Of a DNA stretch of 64,000 bases, positions 18,329-26,742 are shown piece by piece. Positions within the stretch are counted from its first letter, which is position 1. Every line of letters begins with the position of its first letter. Location of the stretch: the NCBI RefSeq assembly GCF_002750855.1, contig NZ_NWUC01000002.1, positions 186,001 through 250,000 on the forward strand, written 5' to 3'. Source of the DNA: Neopararhizobium haloflavum. Its GTDB lineage: Bacteria > Pseudomonadota > Alphaproteobacteria > Rhizobiales > Rhizobiaceae. Under the pieces are notes generated by a model that was not told the DNA's origin, made no database searches, and saw nothing but the letters and a program-made list of their open reading frames with translations. Both the position numbers and the translations under genes were made by a program.

Positions 18329-18706
18329 CTATCGGCAGACGCCCTTGGCCAGAGCGCTCTGAATACCAGCGATGTTCGACTTGCGGTCGAGCGTCTTGGC
18401 TATCGGCGCCGCCTGTCCGGACACCCATACCTTCATCTCCGATTCCATATCGAAAGAGCCGCTGTTCTCGACCGAGAACATGGTGATCGACTTGTAGGGG
18501 ATGGACAGGTATTCGCGCTTGCGGCCGGTCATGCCCTGCTTGTCGATGAGAATGATGCGCCGGTCGGAAAAGATCATCTGGTCGCGCACGACCTGGAACC
18601 CGAGCTCCAGTTCCTCGCCATCGGCGAGGATCGGCTGAAGCTCCTCGTGCACCTTGGCGAGATCGACGTCAGATGCGTGGCCGAGCAGCCCGCTGAACAG
18701 TCCCAT
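18329..18706 (-). CDS. Bacterial PH-domain protein (bPH_1/DUF1696-like)
   Basis: A 125-residue soluble protein beginning MGLFSGLLGHASDVDLAKV at the ATG at 18706, with AAAGGA just upstream. The middle shows the characteristic strand pattern VVRDQMIFSDRRIILIDKQG, EYLSIPYKSITMFSVENSG and MKVWVSGQAAPIAKTL of the bacterial pleckstrin-homology-like family. Members oligomerise into rings in solved structures. The cellular role is unknown. It lies 65 bases downstream of glyS on the same strand and may share its transcript. Confidence 0.87.
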   Translation of the reverse strand: MGLFSGLLGHASDVDLAKVHEELQPILADGEELELGFQVVRDQMIFSDRRIILIDKQGMTGRKREYLSIPYKSITMFSVENSGSFDMESEMKVWVSGQAAPIAKTLDRKSNIAGIQSALAKGVCR

Positions 18707-18771
18707 GCTTTCAATCCTTTCACGCCAGGTCCCGTCTTCGTCGTGCAACGCGGCGGTTTGCGAAAAGGTCC

Positions 18772-20886
18772 TCAGCCCGAAATCCGCGAGAAATCTGCGA
18801 CCCGCGCGGTCGCGGTCCGGATACGCGCCAGAAGCGCCAGGCGATTGGCTCTTATCGAATCATTCCCGTCGTTTACGAGGACGGCTTCGAAGAAGGAATC
18901 AATTGGCTCGCGCAGCTTCGAAAGCGCACGCATGGCACCGGCATAGTCCTCCCCGGCGATGGCACTGCCGGCTTCGGTCTCGACCTCGTCGACGGAGGCC
19001 GAAAGGCGCCGTTCCTCGTCCATCGCAAAGAGGCTCTGATCGACACGACCGGCGACCGTCGTTCCCTTCTTCTCTTCGGCGGCAAGGATATTGGCGGCGC
19101 GCTTTGTGCCGGCAAGCAGGTTCTTGCCGTCGTCCGTATCGAGAAGCTGGCCGAGCGCCTGGACCCGCTGCGTCACCGCCAGAAGGTCGTCGGCCTCCGG
19201 CGAGATGACGGCGTCGATCAGATCATGCCGTGCGCCCTGGTCACGCAGATAGACCTTCAGACGATCGTGGAAGAAAGAAAGAAGGTCTTCCGTCACGTCA
19301 TGCGCCTTGAGCGAAAGCTTCACGCCATTCTCCAGCACCAGCCGGATGACGCCAAGCGCTGCGCGGCGCAAGGCGTAAGGGTCCTTCGAGCCCGTCGGCT
19401 TTTCGTCGATCGCCCAGAAACCGGTGAGCATATCGAGCTTGTCGGCGAGCGCGACAGCGACGGCGACGGAATTGGAGGGCACCGTGTCGGTCGGGCCGAG
19501 CGGCTTGTAGTGATCCTCGATCGCCGCCGCGACCTCCGCCGGTTCGCCCTGCAGTTCGGCATAGCGCCGCCCCATATGGCCTTGCAGTTCGGGAAACTCG
19601 CCGACCGCTTCCGTGGTCAAATCCGCCTTGGCGAGAACGGCGGCACGGTCGGCATGATCCGCATTGGCGCCGACCAAGGGCGCCAGTTCTCTCGCCAGCC
19701 GGCGGATGCGCTCGACGCGCTCGCCCTGGGTGCCGAGCCTGGCGTGGAACGTCACGCCGAGATGGTCGAGCTTGGCCATGCGCTGGTCGAGCGGCTTTGC
19801 TAGATCAAGCCCGAACTTTTCCGCAGACGGCTTCAATTCGCCAAGATCGGGCAGATCGCCCTGGTCGGACTGCCAGAAATAAAGCGCATCGGAAAGCCGC
19901 GCGCGCACCACCTTGCCGTTGCCGCGCGCAATTTTCGCGCCGCCATCCCTGGCCTCGATGTTGGAGACCAGGACGAAGCGGTTGGCCAGCCCCTCGCCTG
20001 CCTGATCGCGCAGAACGAAGCATTTCTGGTTTTCCTTGATGGTCAGGCGGATGACCTCGGGCGGGATCGCCAGGAAACTTTCCTCGAAGGCGCCCATCAG
20101 CACGACCGGCCATTCGACGAGGCCGGAGACTTCCTCCAACAGCGCCGGGTCCTCGACCAACTCCATGCCGGATGCAAAGGCGAGGTTCTTCGCGTCGGTG
20201 GCGATCATTTCCTTGCGCCGCTCGGCGTCGAGCACGACCTTGGCCTTCAAAAGCTTCTCGACATAGTCGTCAAAGCGCCGAACGGTGATGGCCTGCGGCG
20301 CGTGGAAGCGATGGCCGTAGGTGACATTGCCGGAGCGGATCCCGCCGATCTCGAAATCGATCACGACGGGCTCTTCGGTTTCAGGTCCGAACGTGCACAG
20401 AATCGACTGAAGCGGACGCACCCAGCGCAGCGCACCGGGGCGGGCGGACGCCTTGCCCCAGCGCATCGATTTCGGCCAGGGGAAATCACGGATGATCGTC
20501 GGCATGATCCCGGCAATGATCGCCTCGGCCGGCCGGCCGGGCTTTTCGATCACCGCGACGTAAAAATCGCCTTTCTTTGAATCGCTTGCGACCGTCGCCT
20601 GATCGATCGATTCAAGTCCGGCGCCGCGCAGAAACCCATCGATCGCCTTTTGCGGCGCATCCGTGCGCGGCCCCTTGCGCTCCTCGCGTACATCGGCCGA
20701 CTTTGCCGTCAGGCCGCGAATATCGAGCACCAGCCGGCGCGCCGTCCAATGCTCCTGCGCCCCCTCATAGGTCAGCCCCGCATCCACCAGCGCATCAGTG
20801 ACAAGTTTCTTCAAGTCACCCGCCGCTTTGCGCTGCATGCGCGCGGGAATTTCCTCGGAGCGAAGTTCCAGTAGAAGATCAGGCAT
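18772..20886 (-). CDS. glyS: Glycyl-tRNA synthetase beta subunit
   Basis: A 704-residue beta subunit that, with the alpha subunit GlyQ, forms the alpha2beta2 glycyl-tRNA synthetase and provides tRNA recognition. It begins [19 protein letters not shown], the standard N-terminus of the family, and has the HD-like and C-terminal anticodon-binding regions ([28 protein letters not shown]). The start region, 46 bases from 20841 to 20886, is the first copy of a 118-bp tandem repeat that runs upstream to 21240. The ribosome binding site GGAG 9 bases before the ATG is provided by the repeat. glyQ lies upstream but is separated from glyS by two other genes. Confidence 0.96.
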   Translation of the reverse strand: MPDLLLELRSEEIPARMQRKAAGDLKKLVTDALVDAGLTYEGAQEHWTARRLVLDIRGLTAKSADVREERKGPRTDAPQKAIDGFLRGAGLESIDQATVASDSKKGDFYVAVIEKPGRPAEAIIAGIMPTIIRDFPWPKSMRWGKASARPGALRWVRPLQSILCTFGPETEEPVVIDFEIGGIRSGNVTYGHRFHAPQAITVRRFDDYVEKLLKAKVVLDAERRKEMIATDAKNLAFASGMELVEDPALLEEVSGLVEWPVVLMGAFEESFLAIPPEVIRLTIKENQKCFVLRDQAGEGLANRFVLVSNIEARDGGAKIARGNGKVVRARLSDALYFWQSDQGDLPDLGELKPSAEKFGLDLAKPLDQRMAKLDHLGVTFHARLGTQGERVERIRRLARELAPLVGANADHADRAAVLAKADLTTEAVGEFPELQGHMGRRYAELQGEPAEVAAAIEDHYKPLGPTDTVPSNSVAVAVALADKLDMLTGFWAIDEKPTGSKDPYALRRAALGVIRLVLENGVKLSLKAHDVTEDLLSFFHDRLKVYLRDQGARHDLIDAVISPEADDLLAVTQRVQALGQLLDTDDGKNLLAGTKRAANILAAEEKKGTTVAGRVDQSLFAMDEERRLSASVDEVETEAGSAIAGEDYAGAMRALSKLREPIDSFFEAVLVNDGNDSIRANRLALLARIRTATARVADFSRISG

Positions 20887-21004
20887 CGCTCAAAGCTCCG
20901 CGCATGCTGGTTTGTCTCTGCACGTCCTCGCGCCAAAGGCGCTGCGGGCGCGCGGGCGGCGCGGGAATTTCCTCGGAGCGAAGTTCCAGTAGAAGATCAG
21001 GCAT
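20879..21004 (-). CDS. Small ORF 3 in the glyS leader repeat
   Basis: Third 41-codon copy, same sequence as small ORF 2. Its TGA at 20881-20879 lies inside the first three codons of glyS itself, so a ribosome finishing it would stop on the glyS initiation codon region. Confidence 0.3.
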   Translation of the reverse strand: MPDLLLELRSEEIPAPPARPQRLWREDVQRQTSMRGALSDA

Positions 21005-21122
21005 CGCTCAAAGCTCCGCGCATGCTGGTTTGTCTCTGCACGTCCTCGCGCCAAAGGCGCTGCGGGCGCGCGGGCGGCGCGGGAATTTCCTCGGAGCGAA
21101 GTTCCAGTAGAAGATCAGGCAT
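20997..21122 (-). CDS. Small ORF 2 in the glyS leader repeat
   Basis: A 41-codon frame identical in plan to the one upstream, with the glyS-like start [20 protein letters not shown]. The ribosome binding site GGAG lies 9 bases before its ATG, inside the preceding ORF. Its TGA again overlaps the next ATG by 8 bases. Confidence 0.3.
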   Translation of the reverse strand: MPDLLLELRSEEIPAPPARPQRLWREDVQRQTSMRGALSDA

Positions 21123-21240
21123 CGCTCAAAGCTCCGCGCATGCTGGTTTGTCTCTGCACGTCCTCGCGCCAAAGGCGCTGCGGGCGCGCGGGCGGCGCGG
21201 GACTCTCTTCGGAGCGAAGTTCGAGAAGTAGATCAGGCAT
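21115..21240 (-). CDS. Small ORF 1 in the glyS leader repeat
   Basis: A 41-codon frame starting [20 protein letters not shown], a near copy of the GlyS N-terminus followed by Pro/Arg-rich sequence. AGGA lies just before the ATG, though close. Its TGA overlaps the ATG of the next small ORF by 8 bases (ATGCCTGA). Whether it is translated is unknown. Confidence 0.3.
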   Translation of the reverse strand: MPDLLLELRSEESPAPPARPQRLWREDVQRQTSMRGALSDA

Positions 21241-21344
21241 TTTCCTGGAGGCTCATACGGACGGATTCAGGTTGTGCCGCGTGTAGCAACATCGCGGCGT
21301 CTTGTCATGCATCGCAATGCGAAGCGGCTGGCCCCACTCCGGCT

Positions 21345-21722
21345 TCAAGCCGAGGGCGTTATCCAGCCGCTGACGGCGCCGGAGGAATCCTTGACGATCG
21401 CCACCCGTCCGACACCCTCTATGTCCCACGGCTCGCGAACCACCGTGCCGCCGGCCGCTTTCGCCATGTCGACCCGGCGGTCCACGTCGTCGACGGCGAT
21501 GTGGACGAACCAGTGCTCCGGCACGCCGTCAAAGCCCTCTCCCTCCATGGTGAAGAAGCCGGCCACCATGTCGCCGCCAGCCTTGCAGACGACATAAGGG
21601 GCGCCGCCGCCCATCGGAACATCCTCGAACGTCCAGCCGAGCGCTGCACCATAAAAGGCCTTGGCCTTTTCGCGCTCGCGCGTGTTCAATTCCATCCAGT
21701 GAAAATGCCCATGTGCCGCCAT
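21345..21722 (-). CDS. VOC (glyoxalase/bleomycin resistance-fold) family protein
   Basis: A 125-residue protein from the ATG at 21722, which has GGAGG upstream. One full VOC module of paired beta-alpha-beta-beta-beta repeats is visible: HGHFHWMELNTREREKAKAF, then PEHWFVHIAVDDVDRRVDMA and VKDSSGAVSGW. It resembles the VOC proteins with the FYGALFGW-type helix (here FYGAALGW) of unknown substrate. It lies between the isochorismatase-like gene and the glyS leader repeat, all on the minus strand. Confidence 0.88.
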   Translation of the reverse strand: MAAHGHFHWMELNTREREKAKAFYGAALGWTFEDVPMGGGAPYVVCKAGGDMVAGFFTMEGEGFDGVPEHWFVHIAVDDVDRRVDMAKAAGGTVVREPWDIEGVGRVAIVKDSSGAVSGWITPSA

Positions 21723-21806
21723 CACCGATCCTCCGTTCAAGCCGGCTCTCCCGACGACGGCTATTGAACCATGAAACCGACCGGCCGGGTACAGTTCGAT
21801 GATCGT

Positions 21807-22397
21807 TCAGCCAAGATCCGCCGCGGCGCAAACCAATGCGAAGCGATCCGCCAAGGCTGCCAGTTCCGCGCGATGAATATCTGCGGCCGCGATCACCCCG
21901 TCACCATCGGGGGACGGCAAATCCCGTGTCGCCGACGCGTCGTGCGGCACCACCGTCTGATAGCCGAGATCGAGCGCGGCGCGCGCCGTGGACGAGATGC
22001 ACATATGAGACATGAAGCCGACGATCACGAGCCGCTTGGCGCCGATGTTCTTCAATGTCGCGTCGAGCGTCGTTCCCGCAAACGCATTGGGCAGGGCCTT
22101 GTCGACAACCGTTTCTCCGGCGGCCGGTGAAACGCTCGAATGAATGGCGAAGTTGTCCTGCTCCGGATCAAACAAACCGCCGGGCCGGCCCTTGTGGCGA
22201 ACGTGCACGACCGGCGAGCCACCTGCGCGGGCCTTGGCAATGAGCATCCCGATATTCGAGAGCGCAGCATCTACGCCGGGCAAGGGCAGCTTGCCCGTCA
22301 CGTATTCGTTCTGTGCGTCTATGATGAGGAGCGTCGTGTCCTTCAGCGCGGGCGGTGTCAGGTCAGCGCCGGCCATTTCCATCAAGGTCTTCGCCAT
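21807..22397 (-). CDS. Isochorismatase-like cysteine hydrolase
   Basis: A 196-residue member of the isochorismatase-like hydrolases. The catalytic triad Asp27 (LLIIDAQNEY), Lys100 (VVDKALPNAF) and Cys133 (GFMSHMCISSTARAA) is complete. The family includes nicotinamidases, N-carbamoylsarcosine amidases and phenazine-type isochorismatases, and the substrate here is not evident. Its ATG overlaps the glyQ stop by one base (TGATG), so it is probably translationally coupled to glyQ. Confidence 0.9.
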   Translation of the reverse strand: MAKTLMEMAGADLTPPALKDTTLLIIDAQNEYVTGKLPLPGVDAALSNIGMLIAKARAGGSPVVHVRHKGRPGGLFDPEQDNFAIHSSVSPAAGETVVDKALPNAFAGTTLDATLKNIGAKRLVIVGFMSHMCISSTARAALDLGYQTVVPHDASATRDLPSPDGDGVIAAADIHRAELAALADRFALVCAAADLG

Positions 22398-23380
22398 CAA
22401 GCCGCCTCCGCCTTCAGATGCACGCCGCCGGCATCGGTCTGCAGGAACGCTTCGCCGCAAGCCTTGGAGAGATTGCGCACACGCAGGATATAGCTCTGGC
22501 GCTCCGTCACCGAGATGACGCCGCGCGCGTCGAGCAGGTTGAAGACATGCGATGCCTTGATGCACTGGTCATAGGCGGGAAAGACGCATTTATGGATGTT
22601 CCCGGTCGTGCCTTCGGCACTCCTCGCCTCTTGGTTTGCAGCGCCGGCGGCAAGCAGGGCCTGGCATTCCCGTTCGGCATCCTCGAAATGCTTCAGCAGC
22701 ATCTTCGTGTCGGCGAACTCGAAATTGTGGCGCGAATATTCCTGCTCGGCCTGGAGGAAGACGTCGCCATAGGTGACCTTCTCATCGCCCTCGCGGCCGT
22801 TGAAATTGAGATCGTAGACGCTGTCGACGCCCTGCACATACATGGCGAGGCGTTCCAGCCCGTAGGTCAGCTCGCCGGCGACGGGCGCGCATTCTATGCC
22901 GCAGACCTGCTGGAAATAGGTGAACTGTGAGACCTCCATGCCGTCGCACCAGCACTCCCAGCCCAGACCCCAGGCTCCCAGCGTCGGGCTTTCCCAGTCA
23001 TCCTCGACGAAGCGGATGTCGTGGACCAGCGGATCGATGCCGATGGCACGCAGCGAGCCGAGATAAAGCTCCTGCAGGTCGGGCGGCGATGGCTTGAGGA
23101 TCACCTGATACTGGTAATAGTGCTGGAGCCGATTGGGGTTCTCGCCATAGCGCCCATCCGTCGGACGGCGCGAGGGCTGCACATAGGCCGCATTCCAGCT
23201 TTTCGGCCCAAGCGCGCGCAGCGTCGTTGCCGGATGAAAGGTGCCGGCGCCGACTTCCATGTCGTAAGGCTGAAGCACGACGCAGCCGTAGTTCGCCCAG
23301 TAATTGTGGAGCGCAAGGATGAGCCCCTGGAAGGAGCGCGTCGGATGCATGTGGTCGGCAAGCGCGGGCGATGCGGTCAT
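22397..23380 (-). CDS. glyQ: Glycyl-tRNA synthetase alpha subunit
   Basis: A 327-residue alpha subunit, the catalytic half of alpha2beta2 glycyl-tRNA synthetase. It begins [20 protein letters not shown] and contains the class II core: [40 protein letters not shown] and [20 protein letters not shown]. Length is slightly over the family norm of about 300. The start at 23380 is chosen for family similarity; upstream codons are in frame but unlike the family. An isochorismatase-like gene and a VOC gene separate it from glyS. Confidence 0.96.
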   Translation of the reverse strand: MTASPALADHMHPTRSFQGLILALHNYWANYGCVVLQPYDMEVGAGTFHPATTLRALGPKSWNAAYVQPSRRPTDGRYGENPNRLQHYYQYQVILKPSPPDLQELYLGSLRAIGIDPLVHDIRFVEDDWESPTLGAWGLGWECWCDGMEVSQFTYFQQVCGIECAPVAGELTYGLERLAMYVQGVDSVYDLNFNGREGDEKVTYGDVFLQAEQEYSRHNFEFADTKMLLKHFEDAERECQALLAAGAANQEARSAEGTTGNIHKCVFPAYDQCIKASHVFNLLDARGVISVTERQSYILRVRNLSKACGEAFLQTDAGGVHLKAEAA

Positions 23381-24002
23381 GGGGCGAAAGGGTCCTGCAC
23401 GGATGATCTTGTGGCGGGACAGGTGCCATGCGGACCCTGGAGCGTCAAGCCGACGCGCCAACGGCCTCTCGACGCGGGAGCGCCGGAGGGGCTGGCAGTG
23501 ATGACGGGTCCGGGGCGCAAGGATCGAGCCGCCTGGAGATGTGTGTTGTCATGGCGCGGTCTTCGCGCCCCGGCGGCGTTCTCGGGAGCATCCTCCGTCA
23601 GATCCCGGTTCAAGCTCTCTGCGCGGACCGGCCATCCCTTCGGGCGCTCGGCCTTTCGGGGACGCGCGGCCGGCCCGCTTGCACGGGCACGCAGCCGAAC
23701 CTGGTCATAGTGCCAGGGGGAGCCGTTTCGGGATCTCTCCGGCCGGCGGCCACGATTCACCGCCGGCGGAAGCGCCGTCCTTCGCCCTGGGCCGGACCGT
23801 CGACCTGTCCCATCCCGTCGCGGCGAAGGAAAGTAGAGTATGGCACGGGCGCGAGGGGCGGGGAAAAGGGGGGCGCCCGGAGCCTTAGCGGAGGGCTGCT
23901 GGCAAGCCCCCCCGAGGCGTTAGCCGAGCGGCTTGGCGCGCTTGGTGTGGAAGCTTGAGGTCCTGATTGCGCGTCCTGGCGCTGCGCTACGGCTTCGCGC
24001 GC
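23381..24002. other. GC-rich gene-free stretch of about 0.6 kb with hairpins and imperfect direct repeats
   Basis: No gene I can support lies between glyQ and the 62-residue membrane protein gene. The stretch is very GC-rich with many short inverted repeats, for example GGCGCG...CGCGCC near 23554-23570 and GGGCGCCC near 23872. Two imperfect copies of a 24-base sequence with the core TTAGC-GAG occur at 23880-23903 and 23914-23937. Open frames here give Arg/Pro/Gly-rich products of no family. It may be a dispersed intergenic repeat element or decayed coding DNA. Confidence 0.5.
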
Positions 24003-24191
24003 TCAGTCTCGGTTTTCGAGGCGGTATTCGCCGGTCGTCGGGTCGCGAACCAGGGTGCCGGCGGTTCGGTTTTCCGCTTCCTTTTCGGCGCGGCGGACCT
24101 GCGCGCTGACCCGCTCGGCTTCCTTCAAAAGCCGGCGGTAGCCATACCAGGCGATGGCGCCGACAGCTGCCAGAAGCAGGAGTTGCGGCAT
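24003..24191 (-). CDS. Small single-span membrane protein
   Basis: A 62-residue protein with one N-terminal membrane helix (MPQLLLLAAVGAIAWYGYRR), then a short charged coil (LLKEAERVSAQVRRAEKEAE) and a conserved-looking tail LVRDPTTGEYRLENRD. Similar short proteins occur next to the S49 peptidase gene in rhizobia. GGAG lies about 10 bases before the ATG. It follows the peptidase gene by 23 bases on the same strand, so it may be a partner or regulator of the peptidase, which is inference. Confidence 0.72.
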   Translation of the reverse strand: MPQLLLLAAVGAIAWYGYRRLLKEAERVSAQVRRAEKEAENRTAGTLVRDPTTGEYRLENRD

Positions 24192-24214
24192 GCGTGTCTC
24201 CGGAAAGATCTTGC

Positions 24215-25078
24215 TCACAAACCGTAGCGTGCCCAGATTGCCCTGTCCTCGATCGAATCGACAAGACCATCGGCCGCAGATGCGGCAATATTTTGAGCAA
24301 GGCCGCCCGCGGTGCCGAATCCGGGCACGCGGCGCCCGAGGAGCCCGCGCGGCGGGGCGATGAGCTGGAGGCGGGTCTTGGCGCCGTATTTCGTCTTGAG
24401 ATAGGAGCGCAGGTCGCCGAGTTGATCGACAAGGCCAAGCTCCAGCCCCTTGACGCCTGACCAGAAGAGGCCGGTGAAAAGGTCCTTGTCGTCGGCCAGC
24501 TTGCTGCCGCGGCGCGCCTTGACCATGTCGATGAAGGTGCCGTGGACATCGAGTTGCAGGGCCTTCAGGTGCTCGATGTCGCGTTCCTTTTCCGGCTGGA
24601 AGGGATCGAGCGAGACCTTGTTTTCGCCGGCCGTATAGACGCGGCGTTCGACGCCGATCTTCTTCAAGAGTTCGGGAAAGCCGAAGCTGGCGGAGACGAC
24701 GCCGATCGAGCCGACGATGGACGAGGGATCGGCGATGATCTCGTCGCCGGCGAGCGCGATCATGTATCCGCCGGATGCGGCGACGTCCTCGACGAAGACG
24801 TGGACGTGCTTGTTCTTCTCCTCGGCCAGATCGCGGATGCGCTTGTAGATGAGCCGCGACTGGACCGGCGAGCCGCCCGGCGAATTGATGGAGATGGCGA
24901 CGGCAGGGGCGCGCTTGTTGGCGAAGGCCTTTTCGAGCAGCGGCGCGGCGGAAGCGAGATTGAGATGGGGACGAAACTGGCTGCCGCCCGACATGATGGA
25001 CCCTTGAAGCCGCACCACAGGCACCACCGTCACATCCTTCTTCATGCGCCGGGGGAGCAGTGCGTCGTAAAATGCCAT
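24215..25078 (-). CDS. S49 family serine peptidase (SohB/SppA type)
   Basis: A 287-residue protein of the signal-peptide-peptidase-like S49 family. The oxyanion block SINSPGGSPVQSRLIYKRIR precedes the nucleophile Ser102 in DVAASGGYMIALA, and Lys154 in AGENKVSLDPF sits 52 residues later, the spacing of the Ser-Lys dyad in SppA. There is no strong N-terminal membrane segment, unlike E. coli SppA. The ATG at 25078 gives the compact N-terminus MAFYDALLPRRMKKDVTVVP. An in-frame ATG at 25153 would add 25 residues. Confidence 0.9.
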   Translation of the reverse strand: MAFYDALLPRRMKKDVTVVPVVRLQGSIMSGGSQFRPHLNLASAAPLLEKAFANKRAPAVAISINSPGGSPVQSRLIYKRIRDLAEEKNKHVHVFVEDVAASGGYMIALAGDEIIADPSSIVGSIGVVSASFGFPELLKKIGVERRVYTAGENKVSLDPFQPEKERDIEHLKALQLDVHGTFIDMVKARRGSKLADDKDLFTGLFWSGVKGLELGLVDQLGDLRSYLKTKYGAKTRLQLIAPPRGLLGRRVPGFGTAGGLAQNIAASAADGLVDSIEDRAIWARYGL

Positions 25079-25178
25079 GAGGTCCGCCTGTTCTTTGAGG
25101 TGTTTGTTCCAGGCAGATGTAAGTGCCTGCCATACAAACGCAATGGCAGGCACTCGGGTTGCAAGGGCGAAGGCCTGG

Positions 25179-26636
25179 CTACGCCGTCGGGACGGCGAGC
25201 CGCGATGCTTCCTGGCGCATCAGCATGAAGTGCAGCGCACCGCCGATCGCCGCGCCGATGAGCCAGGCGAAGCCGGACAGGGCCGCAAGCGCCGGGATCC
25301 AGACCGAGCCGACGGAGAAGATGGCCGCGACGGCGAAGGCGATCATCGCCTTCTTGTTCCAGCCGCCCTCGTAGAAATAGGCGCCGGCCGGATTGGCGGA
25401 GAACAGATCCTGGACGTTCAGGCTCTGGCGGCGGATGAGATAATAATCGGCGACGAGGATGCCGTAGAGCGGGGCGAGCACGGCGCCGAGCGTATCGACG
25501 AAGCCGGCGATGCCGATGGCGGAGATGAAGGAAATCCACAGCGCGCCGATGAAGAAGGCGATGAAGGCTGTGATGAAGCCGCCGGTGCGGGCGCTGATGT
25601 TGGTCGGCGAAAGGTTGGCAAGGTCATAGGCCGGCGGGATGAAGTTGGCGACGAGGTTGATGCCGACGGTGGCGGCGAAAAAGGTGATGGCGGCGACGAT
25701 GGTGAGGACGATGTTGTCGACGCGGCCGACGATGTCGGACGGGTTGGTGAGTGCCTCGCCGAAGACGACGACCGTGCCGGCGGTGATCATCAGCGCCAGA
25801 AGCGAGAAGAAGGCGAGACTGACGGGCAGGCCGAGGAAGTTGCCCAGCTTCATGTCGCGTTCGGTACGCACGAAACGGGAGAAGTCCCCGTAATTGATGA
25901 TGACCGCCGCGAAATAGGCGACCATGGTGCCGACGATGGCGACGAAGGCCATGACGGGTCCGCCTTCATAGTCGCCGGAGCCGGCGAAGATGTTGCCGAC
26001 TTCGCTGAGCATGCCGCTGCCTGCCTGGTACCAGATGACGGCGAGCAGCACGATCATCACGACGTAGACAAGCGGCCCGGCCCAGTTGAGGAATTTGGTT
26101 ATCCAGTCGATGCCGCGGATGAAGAGCGCGACCTGGAAGACACAGACGAGGAGATAGGCGATCCAGTCGACGGCCGTCAGCCCGAGGAAGGTGGCGCCCT
26201 CCTCGCCGCCGAAAAACGCGTAGAGCATCAGGGCGAGCGCGGTCGAGGCGAAATAGGTCTGCACGCCGTACCAGAAGATGGCGACGATGCCGCGGACCAT
26301 GGCCGGGAAATTGGCGCCGCGCACGCCGACGGCGGCACGCGCCATGACCGGATAGGGAATGCCGTATTTGACGCTCGGCTTGCCGGTGAGATTGACGAGG
26401 AACATGACGATGAGGCCGGCGAGAACGATGGCGGCAAAGACAGCCCAACCGTTCAGGCCGTAGGAGATGAAGAGCGTTGCGGCCAGCGTGTAGCCAAAAA
26501 GGCTCTGGATGTCGTTCGACCAGACATTGAAGATCTCGAACCAACCCCAGCGCCGCTTGTCGTGCGGCAACGGTGCGAGGTCCTCGTTGTAAAGGGTGGG
26601 ATCGATCGACTTGATGGAAAGATCGTCGTGCGCCAT
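25179..26636 (-). CDS. NCS1-family nucleobase/cation symporter
   Basis: A 485-residue inner-membrane transporter with about twelve hydrophobic helices. Family features include the N-terminal LAPLPHDKRRWGWFEIFNVW, the helix-1 region SNDIQSLFGYTLAAT, the segment WYGVQTYFASTALALMLYAF and the C-terminal LVADYYLIRRQSLNV. NCS1 carriers import uracil, cytosine, allantoin, hydantoins or thiamine-type compounds. The substrate cannot be fixed from sequence, and no catabolic gene is adjacent. It starts at the ATG at 26636. Confidence 0.92.
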   Translation of the reverse strand: MAHDDLSIKSIDPTLYNEDLAPLPHDKRRWGWFEIFNVWSNDIQSLFGYTLAATLFISYGLNGWAVFAAIVLAGLIVMFLVNLTGKPSVKYGIPYPVMARAAVGVRGANFPAMVRGIVAIFWYGVQTYFASTALALMLYAFFGGEEGATFLGLTAVDWIAYLLVCVFQVALFIRGIDWITKFLNWAGPLVYVVMIVLLAVIWYQAGSGMLSEVGNIFAGSGDYEGGPVMAFVAIVGTMVAYFAAVIINYGDFSRFVRTERDMKLGNFLGLPVSLAFFSLLALMITAGTVVVFGEALTNPSDIVGRVDNIVLTIVAAITFFAATVGINLVANFIPPAYDLANLSPTNISARTGGFITAFIAFFIGALWISFISAIGIAGFVDTLGAVLAPLYGILVADYYLIRRQSLNVQDLFSANPAGAYFYEGGWNKKAMIAFAVAAIFSVGSVWIPALAALSGFAWLIGAAIGGALHFMLMRQEASRLAVPTA

Positions 26637-26742
26637 GGCAATGCTCCAATCATGGATCCACCCTGCAGCGGGCGGGCTGCGGCAAGTTGCGCGACGATTG
26701 CAACGCATGCATAGCGATTAATCAAGCCGATTTTTTCAGCAT

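Larger units (their letters stand above)
20841..21240 (-). repeat. Tandem 118-bp repeat duplicating the glyS start region
   Basis: Three 118-bp units (20841-20958, 20959-21076, 21077-21194) plus a diverged 46-base partial unit (21195-21240). Units two and three look identical. Each unit contains a copy of the first 15 codons of glyS with its ATG (21240, 21122, 21004, and the real one at 20886), exactly 118 bases apart. Because 118 is not a multiple of three, each copy is in a new frame. The outermost copy differs from the others at six positions in those codons, five of them synonymous. No spacers are present, so it is not a CRISPR. Confidence 0.97.

Noticed and set aside
20841..21240. CRISPR-like array
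   Set aside because: Units are contiguous 118-bp direct repeats without unique spacers, contain coding sequence of glyS, and no cas gene is near.
24192..25133. Upstream extension of the small membrane protein frame to 376 codons
   Set aside because: The extension overlaps the S49 peptidase in another frame and is Arg-rich. A good start with GGAG gives the 62-residue protein.
25077..26714. A 545-codon plus-strand frame rich in Asp, Glu and Gly
   Set aside because: It is antisense to the NCS1 transporter and the S49 gene. The composition is that of a shadow of hydrophobic GC-rich codons, and it resembles no family.
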